From: Micrococcaceae bacterium Sec5.1
GTDB taxonomy: Bacteria > Actinomycetota > Actinomycetes > Actinomycetales > Micrococcaceae
DNA: 64,000 nucleotides
Direction of reading: 5' to 3'
Assembly: GCA_039636795.1 (NCBI GenBank)
Contig: CP143430.1
Coordinates: forward strand, 4,712,001-4,776,000
The notes beneath the pieces are model-generated. The model was not told where the DNA came from. It searched no databases and was given only the letters and a program-made list of their open reading frames with translations. The first letter of the stretch is position 1. Every line of letters starts with the position of its first letter. This document shows, in pieces, positions 25,776-35,702 of the stretch. A program made the position numbers and the translations under genes.

Positions 25776-26018
25776 GGCGTGACCCCCTTTTGTACTTGGA
25801 CCGGAGGTGGTCACCTTGGCTATCGGTGAGGCCCCGGAATGTTTGGTCAATTTGTCGTATGTCTAGATTACATGCTTTCGAGGGTGCCTGCGTGCCACCC
25901 CGGACCTGCATCGGGTACAACTACGGTCCAAACCGCTCCCCACCACCTCCAATACACCAAAAAATTGGGTAGAGTCTGCCTCAATGCGGCTCCAAAGCAG
26001 GAAGGCAGACTCCGGGAT

Positions 26019-26939
26019 ATGAGCGAGGACAACACCCCACCACGTGATGATTCACCGCGCGAAAAACGCGATAAAGGAGAGGCCGGGGTGCCACCTGCGC
26101 CCAGGGTACCGCCCACGCCGCCGCAGGCCCCAGGTGTGCAGCCGAAGCAGGCCCCAGGTGTGCAGCCGAAACAAGCCTCGGAAACACAGCCCGAGGCTTC
26201 AGGCCTGCAGCCTGATCCTGCACCGGACCTTGATCCGGACTTCGTACCTAATCCCAGCGACCAGCCTGATCCTGCGTTGCCGGCATACTCCGATCAGTCC
26301 CAGCACCCCGGCAAGCGGGAGCAGCCCGGCCAGCCAGACTACTCCGGCCAGCCAGAGTACCCCGGCCAGCCCGGGGATCCCTCCCGGACAGGGGATCCCC
26401 TCCAGCAGCCCCAACCCGCCCCGCACAGGGATCCGGTAAAACGCCAGCGTTTTGTCATCGGCGCAATCGTGGTCGGTGTCCTGGTGCTCATCGGCGTCGT
26501 GATCTGGGTGCTGCTGAACCTGTTGGGTACACGGCCTCAGGCTGTTGTGTCTACCCCGAGCCCCACGGCAAGCCTTGGCCCATTACCGCGGGATACAGAA
26601 GCCAAGGATTTCCAGGTAGGCGATTGCTTTGCCGACTTCGACCCCAACGCATCCAAAGCCCGGGCCGTGCCCTGTGACACCGAGCATTCAGCCCAACTGG
26701 GCGCCGTCCACACATACCCAGCGGACGATTCCTTCCCCGGCACGAACGCGCTGAAGGACAAGGGCCGTGAAGTCTGCGGCGACGTAAAGCTGAATCACGC
26801 GGCGGCCGATAAGTACGTACTGCTCCAGCAGAACGTCTACCCAAGCACCACCAGTTGGGATCGGGGCGACCGCCGCGTTGATTGCTTCATCGTTGTGGAT
26901 TCGGGCAACACCATCAAGGAAGACCTCCTCAATAAGTAG
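26019..26939 (+). CDS. Septum-formation-family membrane protein with repeat-rich cytosolic tail
   Basis: The 306-residue protein has a long proline/glutamine-rich N-terminal tail with short repeats (QAPGVQPK twice, then QPDYSGQ/QPEYPGQ units, about 20-130). A single membrane helix follows (FVIGAIVVGVLVLIGVVIWVLL, about 145-167). The external domain resembles the Septum_form family: FQVGDCFADFD, VPCDTEHSAQLGAVHTYPA and two later cysteines (REVCGD, VDCFIVV), probably disulphide-bonded. Start ATG 26019 matches the acidic MSEDNTPP start. A role at the cell envelope or division site is inferred from the family. Confidence 0.8.
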   Translation: MSEDNTPPRDDSPREKRDKGEAGVPPAPRVPPTPPQAPGVQPKQAPGVQPKQASETQPEASGLQPDPAPDLDPDFVPNPSDQPDPALPAYSDQSQHPGKREQPGQPDYSGQPEYPGQPGDPSRTGDPLQQPQPAPHRDPVKRQRFVIGAIVVGVLVLIGVVIWVLLNLLGTRPQAVVSTPSPTASLGPLPRDTEAKDFQVGDCFADFDPNASKARAVPCDTEHSAQLGAVHTYPADDSFPGTNALKDKGREVCGDVKLNHAAADKYVLLQQNVYPSTTSWDRGDRRVDCFIVVDSGNTIKEDLLNK

Positions 26940-26948
26940 CCCGCCGAC

Positions 26949-29606
26949 CTACTTCTTCCGAACCAGTAGCCCAGTGCCCACAGACGGGCCGCCGTCAGGA
27001 CCTGTCAGCGACTCAAATCCCTCAATGGTGAGTTCATCGACGTCGGCCGCAGTATCCACCAAGACGGTGTCGCCATCGGTGATCGTTCCGGCAAGGATCT
27101 CCTTGGCCAGGCGGTCTCCGATTTCGCGCTGGACGAGACGTCGCAGAGGCCGCGCGCCGTACGCCGAGTCATAGCCGGACATGGCGAGCCAGGCGCGGGC
27201 TCCGTCGCTCACCTCGAGGGTCAAGCGGCGGTCCCGCAGACGCTTGGTGAGTTCGGCAACGTGAAGTTCCACGATCCGGGCCAGCTCCTCGACGGACAGG
27301 GGGTCGAACAGCACGATCTCGTCCAAACGGTTCAGGAACTCTGGCTTGAACGAGGCCTGTACCACGGCCATGACGGCATCACGCTTGGCTTTGGCATCCA
27401 GGGACGGGTCCACCAGGAACTGGCTTCCGGAGTTGGACGTCAGCACCAGGATCGTATTGCGGAAGTCCACCGTCCGCCCTTGACCGTCTGTGAGGCGGCC
27501 GTCGTCGAGAACCTGCAGGAGGATGTCGAACACCTCTGGATGGGCCTTCTCTACCTCGTCGAGCAGCACAACAGAGTATAGGCGGCGACGGACGGCTTCT
27601 GTCAGCTGACCGCCTTCCTCGTAGCCGACGTATCCCGGAGGTGCACCTACCAAACGCGCAACGGAGTGTTTCTCTCCGTACTCGGACATATCGATCCTGA
27701 TCATGGCCCGTTCGTCGTCAAAGAGGAAGTCTGCCAAGGCCTTTGCGAGCTCGGTCTTGCCGACGCCGGTGGGGCCAAGGAACAGGAACGAGCCCGTGGG
27801 ACGGTTGGGGTCGCTGATGCCCGCGCGTGCACGACGAACGGCGTCCGAAACTGCCTGTACGGCCTTGGTTTGGCCGATCAGGCGCTTACCGAGTTCCTCC
27901 TCCATGTGCAGCAGCTTTTGTGATTCACCCTGCAGCATGCGCCCAGCGGGAATGCCGGTCCACGCCGAGATAACCTCCGCAATGTCGTCTGCTGTCACAT
28001 CCTCTGCGACCATGAGTTCGGGCTTTGCGTCGCCGCGCGCGGATTCCTCCTCAGCAGCCGCATTGAGCTCACGTTCGAGGGCAGGCAGCTCGCCATAAAG
28101 TATCCGCGACGCCGACTCAAGGTCGCCTTCGCGCTGGTACTTTTCGGCGGCTGACCGCAGTTCGTCGATCTTGGCTTTGAGGTCACCAACCCTGTTGAGT
28201 CCGGCCTTCTCAGCTTCCCAACGGGCGTTGAGGGCCCTGAGTGCTTCCTTCTTGTCCGCCATGTCAGCGCGAAGGGCAGCCAACCGCTCAACGGATGCAG
28301 GATCAGTCTCGCCCTGCAGGGCCAGTTCTTCCATGGTGAGGCGATCGACGGAACGGCGGAGTTGATCGATCTCTTCCGGCGCTGAGTCAATCTCCATCCG
28401 AAGCCGTGACGCGGCCTCGTCTACGAGGTCGATCGCTTTGTCCGGGAGCTGACGGCCCGAGATGTACCGGTTGGACAGGGTTGCAGCTGCCACCAGGGCA
28501 GAGTCGGCGATGGCCACCTTGTGGTGGGCCTCGTACCGTTCCTTGAGGCCGCGCAGAATGCCGATGGTGTCCTCGACGCTCGGCTCGCCCACGTAAACCT
28601 GCTGGAAGCGGCGTTCCAAGGCAGGGTCCTTCTCGATGTTTTCGCGGTACTCGTCCAGGGTGGTGGCACCAATGAGCCGCAACTCGCCGCGGGCCAGCAT
28701 CGGCTTGAGCATGTTGCCCGCATCCATCGCGCTGTCGCCCGTTGCGCCAGCTCCAACTACCGTGTGGATTTCATCGATGAATGTGACGATCTGGCCGTTG
28801 GAGTTCTTGATCTCCTCCAGAACCGCTTTGAGCCGCTCCTCGAATTCACCGCGGTATTTGGCGCCCGCAACCATGGAGGCCATGTCCAAGGCAATGAGGG
28901 TCTTGCCGCGGAGGCTCTCCGGGACGTCGCCGGCAACCATGCGTTGGGCGAGGCCCTCGACTACCGCGGTCTTACCTACGCCAGGCTCACCAATCAGTAC
29001 CGGGTTGTTCTTGGTGCGCCGGCTCAGGACCTGAACCACGCGACGGATTTCGCTGTCACGCCCAATGACCGGGTCCAGCTTCCCTGAGCGGGCAATAGCA
29101 GTGAGGTCCGTGCCGAACTTCTCCAAGGCCTGGAACGTATTTTCGGGATCCGGCGAGTTGACCTTTCGATCGCCCCGGACACCCGGCAGCGCGGCAAGCA
29201 GTGCTTCGTGGGAGGCACCGGCGTCGCGCAATAACTTTCCAACCGTGTCACTGCCAGCCGAAAGCCCCAAGAGCAGGTGCTCAGTAGAGACAAAGGAATC
29301 GCCGAGTTTGTCGGCCTCATTCTGGGCAGCCTGGATGGCCTGCATGGACTGCCGGGAGAGCTGGGCTTGCTGGACCGAGCTGCCCGAAGAGGACGGCAGC
29401 GACTTGATGGCCGAACTGGCCTGAACGCTCACGGCATCAGGATCGGCACCCGTGGCGCGCAGGAGTGCAACAGCAACGCCCTCGCGCTGGTCCATGAGGG
29501 CCTTCAGCAGGTGTGCTGGCTCCAATTGCGGGTTGCCGGCAGTAGAGGCATTCATGGCGGCCGCAGAAAGGGCCTCCTGGCTTTTGGTGGTGAATTTGAC
29601 GTCCAA
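26949..29606 (-). CDS. clpB: ClpB disaggregase
   Basis: The 885-residue AAA+ chaperone works with DnaK to rescue aggregated proteins. It has an N-terminal Clp repeat domain ([14 protein letters not shown]...), AAA-1 with Walker A GEPGVGKT, the long coiled-coil M domain (about 410-530) and AAA-2 with GPTGVGKT. Start TTG 29606 is chosen because AAAGGGAG sits 6 bases upstream and the protein then starts at the family's usual residue; the open frame further upstream runs into the regulatory inverted repeat. The HAIR-like site 40 bp upstream indicates HspR repression. Confidence 0.95.
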   Translation of the reverse strand: MDVKFTTKSQEALSAAAMNASTAGNPQLEPAHLLKALMDQREGVAVALLRATGADPDAVSVQASSAIKSLPSSSGSSVQQAQLSRQSMQAIQAAQNEADKLGDSFVSTEHLLLGLSAGSDTVGKLLRDAGASHEALLAALPGVRGDRKVNSPDPENTFQALEKFGTDLTAIARSGKLDPVIGRDSEIRRVVQVLSRRTKNNPVLIGEPGVGKTAVVEGLAQRMVAGDVPESLRGKTLIALDMASMVAGAKYRGEFEERLKAVLEEIKNSNGQIVTFIDEIHTVVGAGATGDSAMDAGNMLKPMLARGELRLIGATTLDEYRENIEKDPALERRFQQVYVGEPSVEDTIGILRGLKERYEAHHKVAIADSALVAAATLSNRYISGRQLPDKAIDLVDEAASRLRMEIDSAPEEIDQLRRSVDRLTMEELALQGETDPASVERLAALRADMADKKEALRALNARWEAEKAGLNRVGDLKAKIDELRSAAEKYQREGDLESASRILYGELPALERELNAAAEEESARGDAKPELMVAEDVTADDIAEVISAWTGIPAGRMLQGESQKLLHMEEELGKRLIGQTKAVQAVSDAVRRARAGISDPNRPTGSFLFLGPTGVGKTELAKALADFLFDDERAMIRIDMSEYGEKHSVARLVGAPPGYVGYEEGGQLTEAVRRRLYSVVLLDEVEKAHPEVFDILLQVLDDGRLTDGQGRTVDFRNTILVLTSNSGSQFLVDPSLDAKAKRDAVMAVVQASFKPEFLNRLDEIVLFDPLSVEELARIVELHVAELTKRLRDRRLTLEVSDGARAWLAMSGYDSAYGARPLRRLVQREIGDRLAKEILAGTITDGDTVLVDTAADVDELTIEGFESLTGPDGGPSVGTGLLVRKK

Positions 29607-29642
29607 CGAAAGCTCCCTTTCTGGAGTAAGACCAATACTTTC

Positions 29643-29669
29643 AAAGTTGAGTCTACTACGCTCAACTTT
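29643..29669 (-). promoter_or_regulatory. HAIR-like HspR operator upstream of clpB
   Basis: AAAGTTGAGT, then 7 bp, then GCTCAACTTT forms an inverted repeat matching the HAIR consensus CTTGAGT-N7-ACTCAAG in TTGAGT-N7-xCTCAA. HspR represses clpB and dnaK operons through this element in actinobacteria. Confidence 0.75.
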
Positions 29670-29811
29670 GCTTTGTGGCCCATGTGTTCCATGTTTGCCC
29701 ACGGCGAAACACCTGTCCAGACGAAACCATGGCTATGTGAATAACAGGGGTCTACGATCAGGCAGTGACAGGGTGGAACCACTAACAAATACCCGCAACA
29801 AAGGACACGAC

Positions 29812-30147
29812 ATGACTAAGTACGTGGCGCTTTACACCGCTCCCCAGTCCGCCGAATCCGCAATGGAAGAAGCCTCCCCCGAGTCAGCAGCCGAAGGCAT
29901 GAAAGTCTGGATGGACTGGGCCAACAAGGCCGGCGACGGGATCATCGATCTTGGCACGCCTCTGGGCGGAGGTAAGGAAGTGGCAAACTCAGGTGTCTCC
30001 GATACCAACACAGGCGTAGCGGGGTACACCATCCTCCAGGCCGAAAACATGGACGGCGCCCTTGCTCTCCTGGAGGGCCACCCGCACCTGATGATGCCCG
30101 GAGCCAGCATCCAGGTCGACGAGGCCCTGGACATTCCAGGCATGTAA
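29812..30147 (+). CDS. YCII-related domain protein
   Basis: The 111-residue protein starts MTKYVALYTAPQSAESAMEEAS at ATG 29812 (AAAGGA upstream). It contains the dimeric ferredoxin-like YciI/DGPF-type fold with MKVWMDWANKAGDGIIDLGTPLGGG and a late LLEGHPHLMMPGASIQVDEALDIPG. The histidine in EGHPH corresponds to a conserved position in the family. Members include uncharacterised small enzymes near sigma factors, but no such link is seen here, and the substrate is unknown. Confidence 0.8.
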   Translation: MTKYVALYTAPQSAESAMEEASPESAAEGMKVWMDWANKAGDGIIDLGTPLGGGKEVANSGVSDTNTGVAGYTILQAENMDGALALLEGHPHLMMPGASIQVDEALDIPGM

Positions 30148-30170
30148 CTGCCAACCAGGCGGGGCTGGCC

Positions 30171-31250
30171 TCACGCCGGATAGATCGAGACCAGCGCGGA
30201 CTTCACGACGAACCGCACGTCCACGCCCGGTGCCAGGCCGAGATCGGCAGAGGCAGCAGGAGTGATGTCTGCGGACAATGTGCCGCGCTTCCCCGCGCCC
30301 GGTCCGCCCGCCCTGACGCGGATCTGGTCGCCGTGCGGCTCCAAGTCACTGACGGTGACAGGAAAGGAGTTGCGTGGGCTTCCGTGCACTTCGCCAAGAA
30401 AAACGGAAACGGCCGACGGCGGGAAGGCCGCCACGCCTGCCTGGCCGAGTGCAGGTGACCACTCCGGATCGTGGTGTCCGGCGAAAAGCCGGCCATCCGG
30501 CGTCGTGATTCCCTGCTCGGAGATGATTCCGCTGACGAGGTTCAGTCCTGCAAGCCCGGCCGCAAAGTGGCTCCGAGGGCGTTCGAGGACTTGGCGGGTT
30601 GGGCCTTCCTCGGAAATCCGCCCGTTCTCCACGACAATGACGCGATCGGCGAGCATGTAGGCGTCCAGGACGTCGTGCGTGACGATGATGGCGTTGCGTC
30701 CATCCAGGACCCGTTTGAGGACGCGGCGCAGCAGTGGTGCGGCATGGATATCCAGGGCCGACATCGGCTCATCGAGGAGCAATAACTCGGGCTCCGTGGC
30801 GAGCGCCCTAGCAACGGCCACACGCTGTGCCTGACCACCGGACAGCTCTGCTGGTTTGCGGGACTCCAGATGAAGGGCGTCCACCTCAGTCAGCCAAAGC
30901 CGGGCGGTTTCGCGGGCCGCGGCTTTGGCTGTGCCCTTGCTGCGGGGCCCGAAGGCGACGTTGTCCAGCACGTTCAGGTGCGGAAACAGCAGTGCCTCCT
31001 GAGCGAGCAGCGCAGTGCCGCGCAGGTGCGGGGCGTTCCACTGGTGATTGCCGCCGTCGAGGTCAAAAAGCTGCCGGCCGCCAATCTGTGCACTCCCGGA
31101 ATCTGGCCGCAGAAGGCCCGAAATCACCCCAAGAAGAGTTGATTTTCCGGCGCCGTTGGGACCGAGAATGGCTAGCGTTTCGCCATCGGAAAGCTTGATT
31201 GACATCTCGAAGTTGCGGGATATAAGGCTCGCTTCCAGTTCAAACGTCAT
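30171..31250 (-). CDS. modC: Molybdate ABC transporter ATPase
   Basis: The 359-residue protein has an ATPase domain (about 1-235) with Walker [10 protein letters not shown], signature [15 protein letters not shown] and Walker [15 protein letters not shown]-terminal TOBE/Mop domain (about 290-359, ending [25 protein letters not shown]) binds oxyanion in this family. It powers molybdate uptake through ModB. It overlaps modB by 4 bp and is the last gene of the minus-strand cluster regulator-modA-modB-modC. Confidence 0.9.
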   Translation of the reverse strand: MTFELEASLISRNFEMSIKLSDGETLAILGPNGAGKSTLLGVISGLLRPDSGSAQIGGRQLFDLDGGNHQWNAPHLRGTALLAQEALLFPHLNVLDNVAFGPRSKGTAKAAARETARLWLTEVDALHLESRKPAELSGGQAQRVAVARALATEPELLLLDEPMSALDIHAAPLLRRVLKRVLDGRNAIIVTHDVLDAYMLADRVIVVENGRISEEGPTRQVLERPRSHFAAGLAGLNLVSGIISEQGITTPDGRLFAGHHDPEWSPALGQAGVAAFPPSAVSVFLGEVHGSPRNSFPVTVSDLEPHGDQIRVRAGGPGAGKRGTLSADITPAASADLGLAPGVDVRFVVKSALVSIYPA

Positions 31251-32068
31251 GGCTGGACGTCCGCAGGGGCGTTTGCGCCAGTGTTGCTGGGGCGTCGACC
31301 GTAGCTGAGGCCAACTACTGCCGCGGCCACCGCCACCAAAACCAGAGACAGAGCGACGGCGGCGTCGGGGTCAGTTTCGCGCTGAAGGTAAATCTCCAAG
31401 GGAAGAGTGCGCGTGACGCCTTGCAAGCTGCCGGCGAAGGTCAAGGTAGCGCCAAACTCTCCGAGGCTGCGCGCGAAGGACAAAACGGCGCCCGACGCGA
31501 GCCCCGGCAGGACCAAGGGCAGTGTGACGCGGCGCAGGACGGTGGTTGGCCGCGCGCCCAGGGTCGCCGCCACGGCCTCATACTTGCTTCCCGCAGTCCG
31601 CAGGGCGCCTTCGAGGCTGACAACCAAGAACGGCAAGGCCACGAATGTTTGTGCAAGCACCACGGCGGTAGTGGAGAACGCGATCTGAATTCCGGCCATT
31701 TCGAGCGACTTCCCCAGCAAACCTTGCCGCCCGAAGGTGTAGAGCAGCGCGATACCTCCGACGACGGGCGGCAGCACGAGGGGCAACAGCACCAAGGAGC
31801 GCAGCAGCCTCTGCCCGGGAAACTCCCCGCGGGCCAGGACAAGGGCCAACGGCACACCAAGCACGATGCACAACAGGGTGCTTGCTGCTGACGTCCTCAG
31901 GCTCAGGCCCAACGCATCGAGCGACGATTCCGACGTGATGAGCGGAAGGAACTGGGACCAGTTCACGCGCACCAGCATCGCGAGCAGGGGAAGAATCACC
32001 AGCAGACCGCCCGCAACGGCGATCACGTAGATCCACCGTGGGATGCCGTGGTATCCAGTTCGATTCAT
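31247..32068 (-). CDS. modB: Molybdate ABC transporter permease
   Basis: The 273-residue membrane protein has five to six hydrophobic segments. The EAA-loop-type motif [27 protein letters not shown] docks the ATPase, and [14 protein letters not shown] is the ModB hallmark. ATG 32068 is chosen since it follows the modA stop by 7 bases with TAGGAA upstream; the frame continues further but inside modA. It overlaps modC by 4 bp. Confidence 0.9.
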   Translation of the reverse strand: MNRTGYHGIPRWIYVIAVAGGLLVILPLLAMLVRVNWSQFLPLITSESSLDALGLSLRTSAASTLLCIVLGVPLALVLARGEFPGQRLLRSLVLLPLVLPPVVGGIALLYTFGRQGLLGKSLEMAGIQIAFSTTAVVLAQTFVALPFLVVSLEGALRTAGSKYEAVAATLGARPTTVLRRVTLPLVLPGLASGAVLSFARSLGEFGATLTFAGSLQGVTRTLPLEIYLQRETDPDAAVALSLVLVAVAAAVVGLSYGRRPSNTGANAPADVQP

Positions 32069-32075
32069 TGCGTTC

Positions 32076-32864
32076 CTACGAGGGGCCGAAGCCAGCGTCG
32101 CCCAGAACCTTCTGCCCCGCGCTGCCGGTGACCATGGCAATGAAGGCGCGGGCGAGGTCCTTGTTTTTGCTGGTGCCCACAGTGGCGATCGGATACGTAT
32201 TGACGGCCTTGCCGGACTCCGGAAACGGTATGCCCTTCACCTTGCTCCCAGCACCCTTGATGTCCGTCACGTAAACCAGCCCGGCGTCGGCTTCCTGCGA
32301 GACGACCTTGCCCAGCACATCACTGACTGATGACTCTTCGCTGACCGGGCTCAACGTGGTCCCCGAGGCCTTCTCTATCGTCTCCGCGGCCGCACCACAA
32401 GGAACCTGGCTGGCACAGACCACAACTTTGACGCCGGGCCTGGACAGGTCCGCGAAGGAAGAGATCGACGCCGGGTTGCTGGGCGGGACAGCGATCTCCA
32501 GTATGTTCGTGGCAAAGTTTGTCGCGGTGCCGTCCACGAGTTTTGCGTCCGAGACCTTGGTCATGTTCTTGGTATCGGCTGAGGCAAACACATCAGCTGG
32601 TGCACCCTGGGTGATTTGCGTTGCCAAGTCTGAAGAACCGGCGAAGCTAAGGTTCACTTTGGTGCCGGGGTTTTTGGCCTCGAAGTTCTGGGCAAGTTGG
32701 GTGAACGGTGCTTTGAGGGACGCTGCGGCGAAGACGGTGATGGTGCCCCCCAGCTGATTCCCGGTTGCCGTTGGGCCTGCGGCGTTTGAAGCACAGCTCG
32801 CCATACCGGCCGCCACGGCGACCGCGACTAAGAGCGCCATGGCTTTCGTGCCAGTGTTCCTCAT
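32076..32864 (-). CDS. modA: Molybdate-binding lipoprotein
   Basis: The 262-residue substrate-binding protein has a lipobox (GMASC, Cys24) after a hydrophobic signal, so it is anchored outside the membrane. The mature part starts [21 protein letters not shown], with [24 protein letters not shown] and a late [14 protein letters not shown], all typical ModA ligand segments. The start ATG overlaps the regulator gene's stop by 4 bp. Confidence 0.92.
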   Translation of the reverse strand: MRNTGTKAMALLVAVAVAAGMASCASNAAGPTATGNQLGGTITVFAAASLKAPFTQLAQNFEAKNPGTKVNLSFAGSSDLATQITQGAPADVFASADTKNMTKVSDAKLVDGTATNFATNILEIAVPPSNPASISSFADLSRPGVKVVVCASQVPCGAAAETIEKASGTTLSPVSEESSVSDVLGKVVSQEADAGLVYVTDIKGAGSKVKGIPFPESGKAVNTYPIATVGTSKNKDLARAFIAMVTGSAGQKVLGDAGFGPS

Positions 32865-33271
32865 ACGACGCTCTTTCCCTGAGGCGTTTCGATGATGACA
32901 GTTGTGGCCTTCACCACCGCTGTAGCCACTGACCCAAGTTCCAGACCAAGCTCGCGCACGGCTTCACTGCTCATCAGCGACACCACACGGAACGGCCCAC
33001 ATTGAAGCTCCACCTGTGCCATGACTTTGTCCGCGGTAATGCCCGTGACCAGACCGACGAAGCGGTTCCGGGCCGAGCTGCCTGTACGGGCGGGATCGTC
33101 CGGAAGGTGCGACTGATCGCGGGCAACCTTGGCCAGCTCCAAGCCATCCACAGCGAGTCGGCCCGCGGCGTCCTTCCGGGCGGTAAGTGTTCCGTTCTCG
33201 GTCCACCGCCTCACAGTGTCGTCGCTGACACCAAGGAACCGGGCTGCTTCGGAGATCCGTATTTGCGGCAT
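32861..33271 (-). CDS. Helix-turn-helix/TOBE molybdate-responsive regulator
   Basis: The 136-residue protein joins a MerR/excisionase-type helix-turn-helix (IRISEAARFLGVSDDTVRRWTENG, residues 4-27) to a Mop/TOBE domain (about 65-136, RNRFVGLVTGITADKVMAQVELQCG...). The Mop unit binds molybdate or tungstate, so this probably senses oxyanion and regulates modABC. It is first in the operon, coupled to modA by ATGA. Repeats of its likely site overlap its own start codon and promoter, which suggests autoregulation. It is a single-Mop relative of ModE rather than ModE itself. Confidence 0.85.
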   Translation of the reverse strand: MPQIRISEAARFLGVSDDTVRRWTENGTLTARKDAAGRLAVDGLELAKVARDQSHLPDDPARTGSSARNRFVGLVTGITADKVMAQVELQCGPFRVVSLMSSEAVRELGLELGSVATAVVKATTVIIETPQGKSVV

Positions 33272-33324
33272 GAAAATATTCTAAGGCAGTATTTGCGGAT
33301 TCTATTGTGTGATAGCTCCGCAAA
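33259..33324. promoter_or_regulatory. Candidate operator region of the mod operon
   Basis: GTATTTGCGG occurs at 33259-33268 (across the start codon) and 33289-33298, exactly 30 bp apart. TCCGCAAA at 33317-33324 is the inverted half site, giving TTTGCGGA-N17-TCCGCAAA at 33292-33324. The region is AT-rich and contains the likely minus-strand promoter. Confidence 0.45.
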
Positions 33325-33454
33325 ACGGAATGTTACTGTCTAGTTCCAAGCGAGAGCGCCGCTGGTGCGCTGGGCGGCAAACGGTGCGGGCCGCCGTCGT
33401 ACTCTATCCGGCGTGGAGTCATAGCCGTAACCTGTTGCCAAGGAACTCCTACGC

Positions 33455-33551
33455 TCCTTCCCAGTTGCTGTGACCACACGGGCAGTGAAGCCTGTGCTTC
33501 CGGGGCGGACGCTCGGCGGTAGCCGCTCCGACGACCGGTAACTGGGAAGGA
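33455..33551. repeat. Inverted-repeat element, copy 1
   Basis: This 97-bp element begins TCCTTCCCAGTTGCT and ends GGTAACTGGGAAGGA, so its ends are complementary over TCCTTCCCAGTT. Copy 2 at 38729-38837 carries the same ends in opposite orientation, with a shared TTCCGGGG inside. It ends 22 bp before the HD-protein ATG, whose upstream GAAGGA lies in the element. Confidence 0.6.
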
Positions 33552-33573
33552 TCGTTTGGCTTACACTTTGCCA

Positions 33574-34443
33574 ATGGCCGTATATGTCGATCCGCCCCTG
33601 TGGCCCGCCCACGGCACCGTGTTTTCACATCTGGTATCAGACAAGTCCTTGGACGAGCTTCACGCTTTCGCCGAGGCGGCCGGAGTCCCCGAAAGGGCGT
33701 TCGACGGCGACCACTACGACGTTCCTGAACGCCGCTACAACGACCTCGTAGCGGCTGGAGCCATTCCCGTGGAGGCAAGGGTCCTGGTCCGGAAACTCAT
33801 CGCGAGCGGCCTTCGCATTCCAGCACGCGATCGCAGCAAAGCCCTCACCGTTCCGCTGATGGAGCGATGGAACAGCACCTACCCCGGGCACGAGGAACTC
33901 GGTTTGGAACTACTGGAACGGTGGGGCGAGGACGGCCGTAAGTACCACAGTCGGACCCATTTGCTGGCCGTCCTCGAAGCCCTGGACATTTTGACGGAAC
34001 CCGCCCTCCCTGCCCGCACAGTCACGCTGGCGGCCTGGTTCCACGACGCCGTCTATGAAGGTGTCGCGGGGCAGGACGAAGAAGAATCCGCGCGGCTTGC
34101 CGAGGACCGACTGACTGCTGCACGGCTTGCCCCGGAAGATGTCGCCGAGGTGGCCCGATTGGTCCGGCTCACCGCCGAGCACAATCCCAAACCCGGCGAC
34201 CACGCCGGAGCCCTCCTCTGCGACGCCGATCTCTCCGTACTCGGAGGTAACGAACAGTCCTACGCGCGCTACCTGGCCGCAGTCCGGGAAGACTATGCCC
34301 ACGTCAGCGACGACGACTTCGCCAAGGGGCGTGCCGCCGTCGTGCGTCATCTGCTGTCACTGGACCCTCTCTTCCACGGTGAGCGGGCCAAGGCGCTCTG
34401 GCTTGACGCAGCCCGCCGCAACCTCACCGCCGAACTCGGATGA
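33574..34443 (+). CDS. DUF4031 plus HD-domain protein
   Basis: The 289-residue product from ATG 33574 starts MAVYVDPPLWPAHGTVFSHL, the DUF4031 signature, covering about the first 85 residues. The second part is an HD-type domain with YHSRTHLLAVLEAL, AAWFHDAVYEG and a late CDADLSVLGG, holding the expected histidine/aspartate metal ligands, so a phosphohydrolase is likely. Substrate unknown. Some pipelines give this family eukaryotic receptor-subunit names, which are wrong. It is coupled to comB by a 4-bp overlap. A TTG at 33556 is an alternative start. Confidence 0.8.
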   Translation: MAVYVDPPLWPAHGTVFSHLVSDKSLDELHAFAEAAGVPERAFDGDHYDVPERRYNDLVAAGAIPVEARVLVRKLIASGLRIPARDRSKALTVPLMERWNSTYPGHEELGLELLERWGEDGRKYHSRTHLLAVLEALDILTEPALPARTVTLAAWFHDAVYEGVAGQDEEESARLAEDRLTAARLAPEDVAEVARLVRLTAEHNPKPGDHAGALLCDADLSVLGGNEQSYARYLAAVREDYAHVSDDDFAKGRAAVVRHLLSLDPLFHGERAKALWLDAARRNLTAELG

Positions 34444-35204
34444 GCGAACCGGGAGCGCCCCAGCGGCAGTTGCCGTACTCGGTCCGGTTCGAATGGGGGC
34501 TCGACGGCGCCCGCGCCATAGTGCCACGGGCGGACCTTGCTGTTGTGGTTGACGTCCTTTCCTTCACGACGTGCGTGAGCGTCGCCGTGGATCGTGGGGC
34601 GGCCGTTTTTCCCTACCCGATGCGCGATGCTGCGGCGAGTGAGTTCGCCGCTCATCATCAGGCTGCGCTGGCCGGACCGCGTGGCGGGGAGGGGTTGAGT
34701 TTGTCTCCGGCGAGCCTGCGTCATGCGCCGCATCTTGAGCGTGTAGTCCTGCCGTCACCCAACGGCTCGACGCTGAGTCATGAGCTCGCCAACTCCGCAC
34801 GACAAGTAGTGGCTGTATGCTTACGCAACGCCGCGGCGACCGCCGACTGGGTCCATGCCACACTGCCTCCGGATGCGGTGATTGCTGTGATCGCCGCAGG
34901 TGAGAAGTGGACCAATGGCTCGCTGCGGCCAGCATTGGAGGACGAGCTCGGAGCGGGAGCATTCATCGCCGGATTGGCAGGATCGGGGCGCCGGAATTTC
35001 TCACCTGAAGCCGGATCTGCGGCGGCGGCCTTCGACGCCGCCGAGCCCAAGCTGGCCTCGGTGCTGCGCGGTTGCTCCAGCGGGCGGGAACTAATAGATG
35101 GGGGCTTCATTGAAGACGTGGCAATTGCCGCCGAGTTGGATGGCAGCACGGTGGTTGCTTTGCTGACGGATGGGGCTTTTCAGGGCCTCCGCCCGACCGA
35201 TTAG
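34440..35204 (+). CDS. comB: 2-phosphosulfolactate phosphatase family protein
   Basis: The 254-residue ComB-family protein shows VVDVLSFTTCVSVAVDRGA, LPSPNGSTLSHELA and VIAAGEKWTNGSLRPALEDELGAGAFI, the family's conserved blocks. ComB makes sulfolactate in methanogen coenzyme M synthesis, but actinobacterial members occur without that pathway, so the physiological substrate here is open. It overlaps the HD gene by 4 bp, and the two form a short operon. Confidence 0.8.
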   Translation: MSEPGAPQRQLPYSVRFEWGLDGARAIVPRADLAVVVDVLSFTTCVSVAVDRGAAVFPYPMRDAAASEFAAHHQAALAGPRGGEGLSLSPASLRHAPHLERVVLPSPNGSTLSHELANSARQVVAVCLRNAAATADWVHATLPPDAVIAVIAAGEKWTNGSLRPALEDELGAGAFIAGLAGSGRRNFSPEAGSAAAAFDAAEPKLASVLRGCSSGRELIDGGFIEDVAIAAELDGSTVVALLTDGAFQGLRPTD

Positions 35205-35213
35205 ACCGGCGAG

Positions 35214-35615
35214 CTAGCGATAGGTGCTGACGAACGGCTGGTTGGTCGGCACAATCTGCTTGCCGAGAGGCATGAGCGACACCGGGATCAGCTTCAGGTT
35301 AGCGATAGCCAGCGGGATACCGATGATGGTGATGGCCATGGCGAAAGCCGTAACCACGTGGCCGATCGCAATCCAGATACCAGCAACCAGTAGCCAAATC
35401 ACGTTGCCCAGAAGTGCGAAGACACCCGTTCCGCCGGGCTTCTCCACCACCATCCGGCCAAACGGCCACAAACAATATGCGCCGATCCGGAACGAAGCGA
35501 TGCCCCAAGGAATGGTCACAATGAGCACGCAGCAGATAATGCCTGCTGCGAAATAGCCCAGTGCCAACCAGAAACCACCGAAGACCAGCCAAATGATGTT
35601 GAGCAGCGTTTTCAT
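35214..35615 (-). CDS. yccF: YccF-family inner-membrane protein
   Basis: The 133-residue protein starts MKTLLNIIWLVFGGFWLALGY. It has two repeated halves, each with hydrophobic helices and the phrase IPWGIASFRIG or IGIPLAIANLKLIPVSLMPLGK, which defines YccF. ATG 35615 has AAGGGAGAA 8 bases upstream. Function unknown. It is convergent with comB, 9 bp apart, with no obvious terminator. Confidence 0.88.
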   Translation of the reverse strand: MKTLLNIIWLVFGGFWLALGYFAAGIICCVLIVTIPWGIASFRIGAYCLWPFGRMVVEKPGGTGVFALLGNVIWLLVAGIWIAIGHVVTAFAMAITIIGIPLAIANLKLIPVSLMPLGKQIVPTNQPFVSTYR

Positions 35616-35702
35616 AGTCTCAATTCTCCCTTGCCGGACAGACATTAAGCCTCAGGGTCTGCCCTGAATCGGCCCTGAGTTTGACGACGCATCAGGGGCG
35701 AT

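Noticed and set aside
32069..32140. Longer N-terminus for the molybdate permease
   Set aside because: It would lie within modA; ATG 32068 follows the modA stop and has an SD-like TAGGAA.
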